Source of the DNA: Variovorax davisae | Lineage (GTDB): Bacteria > Pseudomonadota > Gammaproteobacteria > Burkholderiales > Burkholderiaceae_C | Assembly: GCF_030316845.1 (NCBI RefSeq) | Contig: NZ_JASZYS010000002.1 | Coordinates: 580,295-644,294, forward strand | Length of the DNA: 64,000 nt | Reading direction: 5' to 3' | Shown here: positions 32,357-41,267 of the stretch, piece after piece | Position numbering within the stretch: position 1 is the stretch's first letter | Layout: every line of letters begins with the position of its first letter | Notes under the pieces: generated by a model | Told to the model about the DNA's origin: nothing | What the model saw: the letters and a program-made list of their open reading frames with translations, nothing else | Database searches by the model: none | Made by a program: the position numbers and the translations under genes

Positions 32357-33286
32357 ATGACCCACGTGTTGTTCGACCTCGACGTGCTGCGCAGCTTCTC
32401 GACCGGCGTGGCCCTCGGCAGCTACGCCCGGGCGGCCGACAAGCTCGGCCGCTCGACCTCGGCGGTGAGCGCCCAGCTCAAGAAGCTCGAAAGCCAGGCC
32501 GGCACGCCGCTGCTGCGCAAGGCCGGCCGCGGCCTCCAGCTGACCGACGCCGGCCAGACCCTGCTGGCCTACGCCCATCGCCTGCTCGAGATCAACGACG
32601 AGGCCGCGGCCGCGATGCGTGGCGCCGACCTCGAAGGCTGGGTCCGGCTCGGCCTGCAGGAAGACCTGGGCGAAAGCCTGCTGCCGGGCGTGCTCGGCCG
32701 TTTCGCGCGGGCCCATCCCCGGGTCCGCGTCGAGGCCTGCGTGGCGCGCAGCGCCGAGCTGCGCGAGCGCCTGGCGCTGGGCCAGCTCGACCTGGCGCTG
32801 ACCTGGGAAGTGGCGGGCAGCGCCCCGCTGGACCATGCCGAGCACCTGGTGCGCCTGCCGCTGCAATGGATCGCGCCTGCCGCGCCCGCCGCACTGGACA
32901 CCGCCTGGTGGACCGAGCTGCAGCGCGCCGGCCCGCGCCAGTCGCGCGAGCCGCTGCCGCTGGTGATGGTCGACGCGCCATGCCCGCTGCGCGAGATCGT
33001 CACCACGGTGCTCGACCGTGCGGGCATTCCGTGGCGCCATGTCTTCACCAGCGCCAGCCTGGCGGCGCTGTGGGCCGCGACGTCGGCCGGGCTCGGGCTG
33101 TCGGCCCGTCCGGCCTTCGGGCTGCCGCCCCACGTGCGTGTGCTCGACCGCTCGGGCACCGGCCTGCCGGCCCTGCCTCAGATCGCGCTGTCGATGGCGC
33201 GCGCACAGGCCCGGCCCGAAGCGCCGGTGGCGCGGCTGGCCGACCTGATGCGCGAGGCGGTGCGCGGCAGCGCGACCGGTGGCTGA
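32357..33286 (+). CDS. LysR-family transcriptional regulator, divergent from MFS transporter
   Basis: This 309-residue regulator has a winged helix-turn-helix (FDLDVLRSFSTGVALGSYARAADKLGRSTSAVSAQLKKLE) and an effector domain starting GWVRLGLQEDLGESLLPGVLGRFAR. ATG 32357 has GGGA at a usable distance; ATG 32342 is an in-frame alternative. The divergent layout suggests control of the MFS gene. Its stop codon sits inside a hairpin shared with the convergent exporter gene. Confidence 0.93.
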   Translation: MTHVLFDLDVLRSFSTGVALGSYARAADKLGRSTSAVSAQLKKLESQAGTPLLRKAGRGLQLTDAGQTLLAYAHRLLEINDEAAAAMRGADLEGWVRLGLQEDLGESLLPGVLGRFARAHPRVRVEACVARSAELRERLALGQLDLALTWEVAGSAPLDHAEHLVRLPLQWIAPAAPAALDTAWWTELQRAGPRQSREPLPLVMVDAPCPLREIVTTVLDRAGIPWRHVFTSASLAALWAATSAGLGLSARPAFGLPPHVRVLDRSGTGLPALPQIALSMARAQARPEAPVARLADLMREAVRGSATGG

Positions 33287-33302
33287 GCGGCGGCGGCTCA
33301 GC
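33282..33302. terminator. Bidirectional hairpin spanning both convergent stop codons
   Basis: Seven-base arms GCTGAGC (33282-33288) and GCTCAGC (33296-33302) surround a 7-nt GC loop. The stop codons of the LysR gene (33284-33286) and of the convergent exporter (33298-33300) lie in the two arms. There is no T tract, so intrinsic termination is uncertain. Confidence 0.4.
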
Positions 33303-34686
33303 GCCGCAGCCGCAGGTAGCGCAGCATCGCGTCGGCCATGGTGCCGGCGCGCTGCAGCACCGGGTCGAAGAGCGCGTTGTAGATGCCGGTGCCGAGCACC
33401 GAGCCGAGCGCGATGGCGACGATCGACAGCAGCGTGGTGACGAAGTTCTCGGCCCCCGCGAGCCGGTCGTTGCCGACCAGCTCGGCCATGCCGATGAGGC
33501 CCAGCGAGCCGGGCACCAGCAGCCACAGTGCCGGCGTGAAGGTCACCATCGAGGGCGGTCCGCCCAGGCGGTACTGGACCAGGTAGGAGGCCGGCGTGAT
33601 CAGCAGCGCGGCGAACAGGCCGCTCATGTAGCCGCCGAACACCGCGTTGCCGGCCAACTGGCCGGCCTGGGCCACGCACAGCAGGGCCAGCAGCCAGGGC
33701 AGGGTGCGCAGCCGGGCCGAATAGTGCAGCGTGTGGCCGACGCCGAACAGCAGCACGCCCAGCCACGGCGCCCAGGCCCGCACGGCGGTGTCGGGCACCG
33801 GCGCGAGCAGGGTGTCGGGCGGCAGGCCGACGATCGAGGCCGCCGCCAGCATCCCCAGCACCAGGAACACCAGCTGCAGCAGGCCGGAGACGAAGCGGGT
33901 ACCGCCCGAGACGACGTCGCCGTAGGCCAGTTCGATGGTGGCGATGGCCAGGGTGCCGCCGGGCAGGAAGGTCACCAGCGAGGCCACCAGCACGTAGATC
34001 GGGCTGGCCGCGAAGCCATGCTGCGCGGCCAGCAGCGACACCAGCGCCACCACGAAGGCGGCCACCGTGGGCAGCAGCGTGGTGATGATGCCGCGGTTGC
34101 GCGCCAGCACCTTGAGCACCCCGACCACGCCGCCGAAGAAGGCGGCGGCCGTGACGACGTCGATCGAGGGCCGCAGCACCAGCGCGATGCCCACCGTCAC
34201 CAGCACATGGCCGAGCACGCCCCAGGCCAGGCCCAGGCGCGGCTGCATCGAGAGGATCTCGTTGATGCGCCGGAGCCCGTCGCTGGGGTCGATCGGTGCC
34301 TGTTCGGCGTCGCGCGCCAGTTCGTAGGTGGCCTCGATCTGGTCGAAGCGCAGCACCAGGCCCTGCTCGGCGGTGAATTCGATCTGCTGCGATTCCTCGT
34401 CGGTGAAGTTCACGAACACCACGGTGGGCAGCGCCAGGGCGTTGAAGTGTTCGACCTGGTAGGTCTGGGCCACGCGCCGCAGGCTGGTCTCGACCACGCC
34501 GGCGGCGGCCCCGGTGGCCAGCAGCAGGTGGCCCAGCCGCAGCAGGAAGCGCAGCAGGCGGCGCCGATCGCGCGACTGGCGCTCGGCCTCGGCGGCCGGA
34601 TCCGCGGCCGGCAGGCTGGCGTCTAGCGCCATGCGAGGTGTTTCCGGCGGCTGGCGGATCGGGGTGATCGGTGCATGAGGGCCCAT
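33298..34686 (-). CDS. ThrE-family (threonine/serine exporter) membrane protein
   Basis: This protein of about 462 residues fits the ThrE layout: an N-terminal DUF1212-type half with the LLRLGHLLLATGAAAGVVETSLRRVAQ motif and five or so membrane helices, then a DUF3815-type half. Landmarks are VTFLPGGTLAIATIELAYGDVVSGGTRF and TPALWLLVPGSLGLIGMAELVGND. The family exports threonine, serine or small organic acids; the substrate is not assigned. The start is unclear: ATG 34686, used here, has AAGG immediately before it, and ATG 34632 is the main alternative. Confidence 0.85.
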   Translation of the reverse strand: MGPHAPITPIRQPPETPRMALDASLPAADPAAEAERQSRDRRRLLRFLLRLGHLLLATGAAAGVVETSLRRVAQTYQVEHFNALALPTVVFVNFTDEESQQIEFTAEQGLVLRFDQIEATYELARDAEQAPIDPSDGLRRINEILSMQPRLGLAWGVLGHVLVTVGIALVLRPSIDVVTAAAFFGGVVGVLKVLARNRGIITTLLPTVAAFVVALVSLLAAQHGFAASPIYVLVASLVTFLPGGTLAIATIELAYGDVVSGGTRFVSGLLQLVFLVLGMLAAASIVGLPPDTLLAPVPDTAVRAWAPWLGVLLFGVGHTLHYSARLRTLPWLLALLCVAQAGQLAGNAVFGGYMSGLFAALLITPASYLVQYRLGGPPSMVTFTPALWLLVPGSLGLIGMAELVGNDRLAGAENFVTTLLSIVAIALGSVLGTGIYNALFDPVLQRAGTMADAMLRYLRLRR

Positions 34687-34735
34687 CCTTCGTGCCTCGC
34701 ATTCTGCCGTGCCGCGCCCGCTGCGGCGGCTCCGG

Positions 34736-34788
34736 TAAAATGGCCCCGGCGCCGCCGCCCCGCGGCGCCTTTTCCATTCCGGGGCCAT
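34736..34788 (+). promoter_or_regulatory. Leader with nested hairpins upstream of second BMP gene
   Basis: TAAAAT at 34736-34741 could be a -10 box. Immediately downstream, two dyads overlap: an 8-bp stem (GGCGCCGC 34748-34755, GCGGCGCC 34762-34769) followed by TTTT, which looks like an intrinsic terminator, and an outer 10-bp pair (ATGGCCCCGG 34740-34749, CCGGGGCCAT 34779-34788). The two pairings share bases 34748-34749. This may be an attenuator; no known riboswitch was recognised. Confidence 0.4.
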
Positions 34789-34801
34789 GTAGAGGACTAC
34801 C

Positions 34802-35899
34802 ATGTATAAAAACCTCGCAGCCGCGCTCGCGGCCGCTTGTTGCTTTCTTCCAGCTTTTTCCCAACCTGCGCCGAAGGCCGATCCGCTGAAGATCGGCTTC
34901 GTCTATGTCGCCCCCGTCACCGATGCCGGCTGGGTGCGCCAGCACGAAAACGGACGCAAGACCGTCGAGGCCGCACTGGCCGGCAAGGTCAAGACCACCT
35001 ACGTCGAGAACGTGGCCGAGGGCGCCGATGCCGAGCGCGTGATCCGCGACCTGGCGCAGCAGGGCAACAAGCTGATCTTCACGTCGAGCTTCGGCTACAT
35101 GGAGCCGACCTTGAAGGTGGCGCGCGACTTTCCGGACGTGAAGTTCGAGTCGATCACCGGCTACAAGACGGCGCCCAACGTCGCGACCGCCAATGCGCGC
35201 TACTACGAAGGCCGCTACCTCGCGGGTGTCGCGGCCGGCCGCATGACAAAGACCCACGTCGCGGGCTACGTGGCGGGCTTCCCGATCCCCGAGGTGCTGC
35301 AGGGCATCAACGCCTTCACGCTGGGCATGCGTTCGGTCGACCCGCAGGCGCGGGTCAAGGTGGTGTGGCTGGACGTCTGGTTCGACCCGCCGAAGGAGCG
35401 CGAGGCGGCCATGGCGCTGTTCAACCAGGACGTCGATGTGATCGCCTTCCACACCGGCTCGACCGCCGTGATGGCGGCGGCGCAGGAGCGCGGCAAGCTG
35501 GCCGTCGCCTACCACTCCGACATGCGCAAGGTCGCGCCGGATGCCCAGGTCGTCGCGGTCACGCACCAGTGGGGCGACTACTACACGCAGCGCGCCCGAG
35601 CCGTGCTCGACGGCAGCTGGAAAAGCGGCAACGTCTGGGGTGGCGTCAAGGAGGGCATGATCCGGGTCGGTGATTTCGGCTCCAAGGTGCCCAAGGCCGT
35701 GCAGGACGAAGTGATGGCGCGCCAGCAGGACATCGCCACCGGCAGGCTGAAGCCCTTCCAGGCCGTGGCGGCCGACGTGCGCGACAACGAGGGCCGGGTC
35801 GTGATCGCCAAGGGGCAGGGCCTGGACGACGAGCAGGTCCTCCACATGAACTGGCTGGCCGAGGGCGTGCAGGGGCGCGTCGCACGCAAGGCGCCCTGA
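34802..35899 (+). CDS. BMP-family ABC substrate-binding protein (second paralog, soluble)
   Basis: This 365-residue receptor is a paralog of the lipoprotein at 27737-28906. It has a Sec signal (MYKNLAAALAAACCFLPAFS) and no lipobox, so it is predicted to be free in the periplasm. Conserved parts include LKIGFVYVAPVTDAGWVRQHENGRKTVE, LAQQGNKLIFTSSFGYMEPTLKVA, PIPEVLQGINAFTLGMRSVDP and WGGVKEGMIRVGD. AGAGGA precedes ATG 34802. No ABC ATPase or permease gene is adjacent, so it may serve the importer encoded at 24101-27685. Confidence 0.93.
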   Translation: MYKNLAAALAAACCFLPAFSQPAPKADPLKIGFVYVAPVTDAGWVRQHENGRKTVEAALAGKVKTTYVENVAEGADAERVIRDLAQQGNKLIFTSSFGYMEPTLKVARDFPDVKFESITGYKTAPNVATANARYYEGRYLAGVAAGRMTKTHVAGYVAGFPIPEVLQGINAFTLGMRSVDPQARVKVVWLDVWFDPPKEREAAMALFNQDVDVIAFHTGSTAVMAAAQERGKLAVAYHSDMRKVAPDAQVVAVTHQWGDYYTQRARAVLDGSWKSGNVWGGVKEGMIRVGDFGSKVPKAVQDEVMARQQDIATGRLKPFQAVAADVRDNEGRVVIAKGQGLDDEQVLHMNWLAEGVQGRVARKAP

Positions 35900-35980
35900 G
35901 CCGCGGCGCGGCAGCCGGGCTCTCGCTTTCGGAGCTTTCTCATAGGCGCGCGAGAGCGAATTCGATTCAATCCGGATCTG

Positions 35981-36019
35981 GCGGAGGGAAGCGAGGCCAC
36001 TGTGGCCCCGTCCCTCCGC
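35981..36019 (+). terminator. Large hairpin between BMP gene and fimbrial cluster
   Basis: A 9-bp perfect stem (GCGGAGGGA 35981-35989, TCCCTCCGC 36011-36019) encloses a second small hairpin (GGCCA/TGGCC around 35995) and is followed by a T-rich run (CTTTCATTTT). It lies 81 bp after the BMP stop and 35 bp before the fimbrial subunit start. It is a likely terminator for the upstream gene, or a leader structure of the fimbrial operon. Confidence 0.6.
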
Positions 36020-36054
36020 TTTCATTTTCCAGACGAATCGACTGTTTCCGCACC

Positions 36055-36612
36055 ATGAAGAAAACGACCCCCCAGTTCCTCGCCGCTCTCGCCGTTGCCG
36101 GCACGGCCCTCGTTTCACAACTCGCATCGGCCGCCGACAACGGGGATGGCACCATCACCTTCAAGGGCAACATCACGGCCCAGACCTGCACGATCAATGG
36201 CAATGGCTCCGGCGCCAAGGACTTCACGGTGACGCTGCCGACCGTGGCCGTCACCACCTTGTCGACCGCCGGCCAGACCGCGGGCCGCACGCCCTTCACC
36301 ATCGCACTCACGAACTGCACGCCCGACAGCGGCAACGCGCGCGCCTACTTCGAACCCGGCGTCACCACCGACGGCGTCACCGGCAACCTGAAGCTGGACG
36401 CGGGCGGGGCAACCAACGTGCAGATCGGCCTGCTGAACGGCGACCTCACCGAGATCAAGGCCGGCTTCGCCGAGGCTTCGCAGAATTCGAAGTCGGCGCC
36501 GATCAGCGCCGGCTCGGCCACCCTGCCGTATTTCGCGCAATACGTGTCGACCGGCACGGCCACCGCCGGCGCCGCCGACTCGAGCGTGATGTACACCATC
36601 GTCTATCAGTGA
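36055..36612 (+). CDS. Fimbrial major subunit, type 1 pilus (FimA-like)
   Basis: This 185-residue secreted pilin has a signal peptide of about 26 residues (ends ASAAD). The mature N-terminus has the donor-strand-like pattern DGTITFKGNITAQTCTING, with the first conserved cysteine, and the second cysteine in FTIALTNCTPD, giving the usual disulphide. The C-terminus ends in SSVMYTIVYQ, a beta-zipper pattern recognised by pilus chaperones. It is first in a chaperone-usher cluster. Confidence 0.9.
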   Translation: MKKTTPQFLAALAVAGTALVSQLASAADNGDGTITFKGNITAQTCTINGNGSGAKDFTVTLPTVAVTTLSTAGQTAGRTPFTIALTNCTPDSGNARAYFEPGVTTDGVTGNLKLDAGGATNVQIGLLNGDLTEIKAGFAEASQNSKSAPISAGSATLPYFAQYVSTGTATAGAADSSVMYTIVYQ

Positions 36613-36749
36613 TCTGCGGCCATGCGTGGCGCCCTGACGGGCGCCGCGCATCGGCGCAGCCTTGGCGGGGCGGCGGGCATGCCCATGGCCGACCCCGCTT
36701 CCCTGCTCCCTTTCTCCCGCGGCTCGGCGCTGGCCGATCCGCCTTCCTC

Positions 36750-37499
36750 ATGAAACGAACGATCAAGACCGCATGGGCCGGCGGCGTGCTGGCGCTCGCC
36801 TGCGCCTGCGCCCTGCAGGCGCAGGCGTCCGTCGTCATCGCGGCCACGCGGATCATCTACCAGGCCAAGGATCGCGAGACCACGGTCAAGCTCGGCAACG
36901 AAGGCCAAGCGCCGGCGCTGACGCAGGCCTGGATCGACAAGGGCGACCCCAAGGCCAGCCCTTCCTCCATCGACGTCCCCTTCGCCGTGGCGCCGCCGGT
37001 GGCGCGCATCGATCCCGGCAAGGCGCAGACCTTGCGCATCCTCCACACCGGCGAGGCGCTGCCGCAGGACCGGGAGTCCGTGTTCTGGCTCAACGTGCTC
37101 GAAGTCCCGCCGAAGCCCGGCGCCGAGGACAGCGAGGTCAACAAGCTGCAGATGGCTTTTCGCTCCCGCATCAAGTTGTTCTTCCGGCCCGCGGGGCTGC
37201 AGGGCCTGGCGAACGACGCGCCGGCGCAGGTCCGCTGGCGCCGGGTGGAAACCGGCTCGCGGGTGGCGCTCGAAGGGCGCAACCCCACGCCCTACCACGT
37301 CTCGTTCGCTTCGCTGGAGCTGGTGGGCGGAGGCCAGACCGCCCGCTTCGACGACGGCGAGATGATCGCTCCGGGCCAGACGATGGTGTTCCCGCTCACC
37401 GGCGACGCACCCCGGGGTGCGGATGCCAAGGTCCGCTATCACGCCGTCAACGACCACGGCGGTGCCACCCGGGGCGAGGCGCCCCTGGCTGCCCCCTAG
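36750..37499 (+). CDS. Periplasmic fimbrial chaperone, PapD/FimC family
   Basis: This 249-residue protein has a signal peptide (MKRTIKTAWAGGVLALACACALQAQA). Residues 27-150 form the N-terminal Ig-like domain with ATRIIYQAKDRETTVKLGN, and the family signature FWLNVLEVPPKPG lies near residue 112. The basic pocket residues expected for subunit binding fall in ATRIIY and RIKLFFRPAGL. A C-terminal domain follows (VSFASLELVGGGQTARFDDGEMIAPGQTM). ATG 36750 was chosen because it begins the signal peptide. It lies 137 bp after the pilin gene. Confidence 0.93.
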   Translation: MKRTIKTAWAGGVLALACACALQAQASVVIAATRIIYQAKDRETTVKLGNEGQAPALTQAWIDKGDPKASPSSIDVPFAVAPPVARIDPGKAQTLRILHTGEALPQDRESVFWLNVLEVPPKPGAEDSEVNKLQMAFRSRIKLFFRPAGLQGLANDAPAQVRWRRVETGSRVALEGRNPTPYHVSFASLELVGGGQTARFDDGEMIAPGQTMVFPLTGDAPRGADAKVRYHAVNDHGGATRGEAPLAAP

Positions 37500-37621
37500 G
37501 TCGACGCCAGCCTGCGCCGGGCCCGGAGGCCCCGCGCGCCCAACACCCGAAGCAGCACCGCCTTTGGAATGCCGCGCATGCCGGCAGGGCGGCGCCTTGT
37601 CCTCGTTCGCCCCTTCCATCG

Positions 37622-40183
37622 ATGCAGAAGAAGAATCCACATCCCACTTCCTTGTTCCGCTTGCGTCCCACCAGCGCGCTGGTGCTGGGGCTGTTCGCCG
37701 GCGCCTGCGCGGCCGCGGACCCGGCCGTGCAACGGGTGGCCCAGGTCGAGTTCAGCGATTTGTTTCTGCAGCAGCCGGGCGGTGCCCGGATCGACTTCAC
37801 CCGTTTCAACAAGGGCAACGCGGCACTGGCCGGCACGCACCGCGCCGACCTCTACGTCAACCAGAGCTGGCTCGGCCGCGGGGAAGTGGTGCTGCGGCCG
37901 GTCGGCGCGGACGGCAGCGATGTGCAGCCGTGCTTCGACCGCGCGATGCTGGAGCGCATCGGCGTCGACCTGGGCAAGCTCGGGGCCGGTGCCCAGGGGC
38001 GCCTGGAAGCCGGCGCCGAGGCGTGCGCGACCCTGCCCGAACTGATCGAGGCCGCCACCGCGGTTTTCGACAACGGCGAACAGCGGCTCGACCTGACCGT
38101 GCCGCAGATCGCGCTGTCGCGCCGGGCGCGCGGCTACGTCGACCCGAAGTACTGGGACGACGGCGTGACCGCCGCCCGCCTGCAATACAACGCCAGCACC
38201 TACCGCGCCGAGTCGCAGGGGCTCGCATCGACGCGCGGCTACGTGGGACTGAACGGCGGCGTCAACCTGGGCGCGTGGCGTTTTCGCCATGACGGCAACC
38301 TGAGCAGCGGCGACCACGCCGGCACGCGCTACCAGAGCGTGCAGACCCATGTCCAGCGCGGCATCACCTCGATCAGGAGCCAACTGGTGCTGGGCGAGGC
38401 CTTTACCGATGGCCGGCTGTTCGACAGCGTGGGCTTTCGCGGCATCCAGCTGGCGAGCGACGACCGGATGTATCCCGAATCGCAGCGCGGCTACGCGCCG
38501 GTCGTGCGCGGCATCGCCAACAGCAACGCGCGCGTGCAGGTGCGCCAGGGCGGCAACATCCTCTACGAAACGACGGTCGCGGCCGGCGCCTTCGAGATCG
38601 ACGACCTCTATCCGACCGGCTACGGCGGCGACCTCGAGGTCGTGGTGACCGAGGCCGATGGGCGCGTTCACACCTCCAGGGTGCCCTACGCGGCCGCCGT
38701 GAACGCGCTGCGCCCGGGCGTGACGCGCTACAGCCTGACCGCGGGCCAGTACCGCAACCCCAGCGTGCAGCGCACGCCGGCGATGCTCCAGGCCACCGTG
38801 CAGCACGGCTTCACCAACCTGCTGACGGGCTACGGCGGGCTGACGGTGGCCCAGGGCTATTCGGCCGGCCTGGCCGGCCTCGCGCTGAACACCGACTACG
38901 GGGCTGTCGGCTTCGACATCACCCAGGCCGGCACGCGTCTGCAGAACCAGCCCGACCGCAACGGACACAGCGCGCGACTGAGCTACAGCAAGCTGGTCGC
39001 ACCGACCCAGACCCACCTGACGGTGGCCGCCTACCGCTATTCCAGCCGTGGCTATCTCAGCCTGGCCGACGCCATGGCGCTGCGTGACCTGGAAGGCCGC
39101 GAGCCGGGCCTGGCCGGGAGGGACAGCCAGCGCGGCCGGCTCCAGCTGATCCTGAACCAGGGGCTGCCGGAGGGCTACGGCTCGTTCTTCGTCTCCGCCT
39201 CGAGCCAGAACTACTGGAACCGCAGCGGCAGCGATACCCAGTTCCAGTTGGGCTACAGCAACCGCTACAAGCGGCTCAACTACGGCGTCTCCGCCGTCCG
39301 GCAATACGATCCGCTGGCCAGCCGGTGGGACAACCGCCTGATGGTGAATTTCAGCGTGCCGCTGGGCAAGGGGCCGCAGGCGCCGTCCGCGATGACCAGC
39401 CTGCAGCGCGAGCCCAACGGCGCCCACGGCGTGCAGCAGGTCGTGACCGGTGCGCTGGGCGAGGACAACGCCTTTACCTACGGGCTGAACGCTGGCCACA
39501 GCGGCGGCGCTGACGGCAGCGCGACCAGTTTCGGCGCCAACGCGGCGTATGCCTCGCCGCTGGCCACCTTCACCGGCAGCGCGGGCCGAAGCAGCAACTA
39601 CACCCAGGTCGGCGCCGGCGTCTCGGGCGGCGTGGTGGCCTACGCGGGCGGCGTCGCCTTCACGCCGACCGTGGGCGACACCCTCGCGATCGTCCGGGCC
39701 AAGGACGCGAGCGGCGCCCGCGTCACCGGCGGCAGCGGCCTGCGGGTGGACCCGTGGGGCCATGCCGTCGTGTCGAACCTGACGCCGTTCGCGAGCAACC
39801 AGATCGAGATCGATCCCAAGGGCCTGCCGATCAACGTGGAACTCGAGGCCACCGAGCAGCGCGTGGCACCGACGGCGGGCGCGATGCTGGTCGTGCAGTT
39901 CGTCACCGACAACGCCGGGCGGGCCGCCTTCCTGCGCGTCGATGCCGGCGATGGCGCGCCGCTGCCTTTCGGCGCCGAGGTCTTCGACGCCGAGGGCCAC
40001 AACGTCGGAACGGTGGCCCAGGCGGGCCGGATCATCGCGCGCGGCCTGAAGAGCGACCGCGGCACGCTCACGGTCCGGTGGGGCCAGGACGCCGCCTCGT
40101 CGTGCCGGCTCGACTATGCCTTGCCCCCCGGCGATGCCGCCCGCCCCGGGTCCTATCCGGCCGTGGACGCCGCCTGCCGATGA
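37622..40183 (+). CDS. Outer-membrane fimbrial usher, FimD/PapC family
   Basis: This 853-residue outer-membrane usher has a signal peptide, then the N-terminal chaperone-binding domain (VEFSDLFLQQPGGARIDFTRFNKGNAALAGTHRADLYVN). The 24-strand pore region includes LSRRARGYVDPKYWDDGVTAARLQYNAS and the plug-flanking GFRGIQLASDDRMYPESQRGYAPVVRGIA. The protein ends with two C-terminal beta domains. The length is typical. ATG 37622 gives the signal peptide; the frame continues upstream but is then non-coding. Its stop overlaps an ATG of the next gene. Confidence 0.94.
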   Translation: MQKKNPHPTSLFRLRPTSALVLGLFAGACAAADPAVQRVAQVEFSDLFLQQPGGARIDFTRFNKGNAALAGTHRADLYVNQSWLGRGEVVLRPVGADGSDVQPCFDRAMLERIGVDLGKLGAGAQGRLEAGAEACATLPELIEAATAVFDNGEQRLDLTVPQIALSRRARGYVDPKYWDDGVTAARLQYNASTYRAESQGLASTRGYVGLNGGVNLGAWRFRHDGNLSSGDHAGTRYQSVQTHVQRGITSIRSQLVLGEAFTDGRLFDSVGFRGIQLASDDRMYPESQRGYAPVVRGIANSNARVQVRQGGNILYETTVAAGAFEIDDLYPTGYGGDLEVVVTEADGRVHTSRVPYAAAVNALRPGVTRYSLTAGQYRNPSVQRTPAMLQATVQHGFTNLLTGYGGLTVAQGYSAGLAGLALNTDYGAVGFDITQAGTRLQNQPDRNGHSARLSYSKLVAPTQTHLTVAAYRYSSRGYLSLADAMALRDLEGREPGLAGRDSQRGRLQLILNQGLPEGYGSFFVSASSQNYWNRSGSDTQFQLGYSNRYKRLNYGVSAVRQYDPLASRWDNRLMVNFSVPLGKGPQAPSAMTSLQREPNGAHGVQQVVTGALGEDNAFTYGLNAGHSGGADGSATSFGANAAYASPLATFTGSAGRSSNYTQVGAGVSGGVVAYAGGVAFTPTVGDTLAIVRAKDASGARVTGGSGLRVDPWGHAVVSNLTPFASNQIEIDPKGLPINVELEATEQRVAPTAGAMLVVQFVTDNAGRAAFLRVDAGDGAPLPFGAEVFDAEGHNVGTVAQAGRIIARGLKSDRGTLTVRWGQDAASSCRLDYALPPGDAARPGSYPAVDAACR

Positions 40184-40209
40184 ACCTGTGTATGACGGAG
40201 AGAACCGCA

Positions 40210-41241
40210 ATGAAATTTCTTGGACGAATCGGCGTGATGGGCATGCTGGTGGGACTGGGACTGATCGTCCTGTCGTCCGGCGCGCAGGCGACGACGACCT
40301 GCACCGGAACGGCGCGGACAGTGACCGTGCCCATGCCCGCCTCGGTCGCGGTGCCGCGCGATGCCGCCGTGGGGACCTTGCTGGGCGGCTGGGCGGCGAC
40401 CGTGGCCGAGCCCAACTGGTGGACCTGCTCCTCGAATGTGCAGGAGCCCATCGGCGCGGCATTCAGGACTCTGGTGGCGGGTGCATCGGGCGTGACGATC
40501 GTCGACAACGGCGCGACCTATCCGGTGTACGACACCAACCTGCCCGGCGTCGGCATCGCCATGGGTGCCAAGGTCTATTCCAATGGCTGCGGCTGGCAGG
40601 CCGCCTGGGTGCCGGTGACCGGCTCCCGGCAGACGGGCCAGCTGTGCAACTCCACCGAACTCAGGCCGAATGGCGGCCAGTTGCGCGCGGTGCTGGTGAA
40701 AACCGGACCGATCGTTTCCGGCGTGGTCGGCCCCGCGTCGGTGGCCGAGGCGCAATCCTTTGCCAACGGGGCCTATGACACCTCCATGATCGTCACCCTC
40801 ACCACCGCCGCGACCCAGGTCACGGTGCTGAGTTGCCAGACGCCGGATGTGCTCGTGACGATGCCGCCGAGCAAGACTTCCGACTTCGGCGGGCCGGGCT
40901 CGGCCACGGCTTCGAAGACCTTCGCGATCGGCCTGAACAACTGCCCGGCCGGACTGGGCATGATCAAGTACCAGGTCGATGCCGTGACCGCCATCGTCAA
41001 CAGCGCGAACAGCGTGGTGGCGCTGGACGGCACGTCCACCGCCACCGGCGTCGGCCTGCAGCTGCTCGATGGCGCCGGCAACGTGTTCCCCCTGGGGACG
41101 CCCAGGACCCTGAGCGGCTACAACGCCGCCACCGGCGGCGACTACACGATCCCGCTGCGGGCGCGCTACTACCAGACCGGCCCGCAGGTGGGGGCCGGGT
41201 CGGCCAACACCGGCATGACCTTCACGATGAGCTACCTGTGA
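40210..41241 (+). CDS. Fimbrial tip adhesin-like protein
   Basis: This 343-residue secreted protein has a signal peptide (MKFLGRIGVMGMLVGLGLIVLSSGAQA). It appears to have two domains: an N-terminal domain of about 190 residues rich in Trp, Cys and Gly (NWWTCSSNVQEPIG, NGCGWQAAWVP, GQLCNST), and a C-terminal pilin domain with CQTPDVLVTMPPSK...GLNNCPAGLG and the terminal FTMSYL. This layout matches FimH-type tip adhesins. The binding target is unknown. I chose ATG 40210 for GGAG spacing; ATG 40192 or 40180 (overlapping the usher stop) are possible. Confidence 0.8.
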   Translation: MKFLGRIGVMGMLVGLGLIVLSSGAQATTTCTGTARTVTVPMPASVAVPRDAAVGTLLGGWAATVAEPNWWTCSSNVQEPIGAAFRTLVAGASGVTIVDNGATYPVYDTNLPGVGIAMGAKVYSNGCGWQAAWVPVTGSRQTGQLCNSTELRPNGGQLRAVLVKTGPIVSGVVGPASVAEAQSFANGAYDTSMIVTLTTAATQVTVLSCQTPDVLVTMPPSKTSDFGGPGSATASKTFAIGLNNCPAGLGMIKYQVDAVTAIVNSANSVVALDGTSTATGVGLQLLDGAGNVFPLGTPRTLSGYNAATGGDYTIPLRARYYQTGPQVGAGSANTGMTFTMSYL

Positions 41242-41267
41242 GCCTGCGCCCTGGCGCCCGCGAACCC

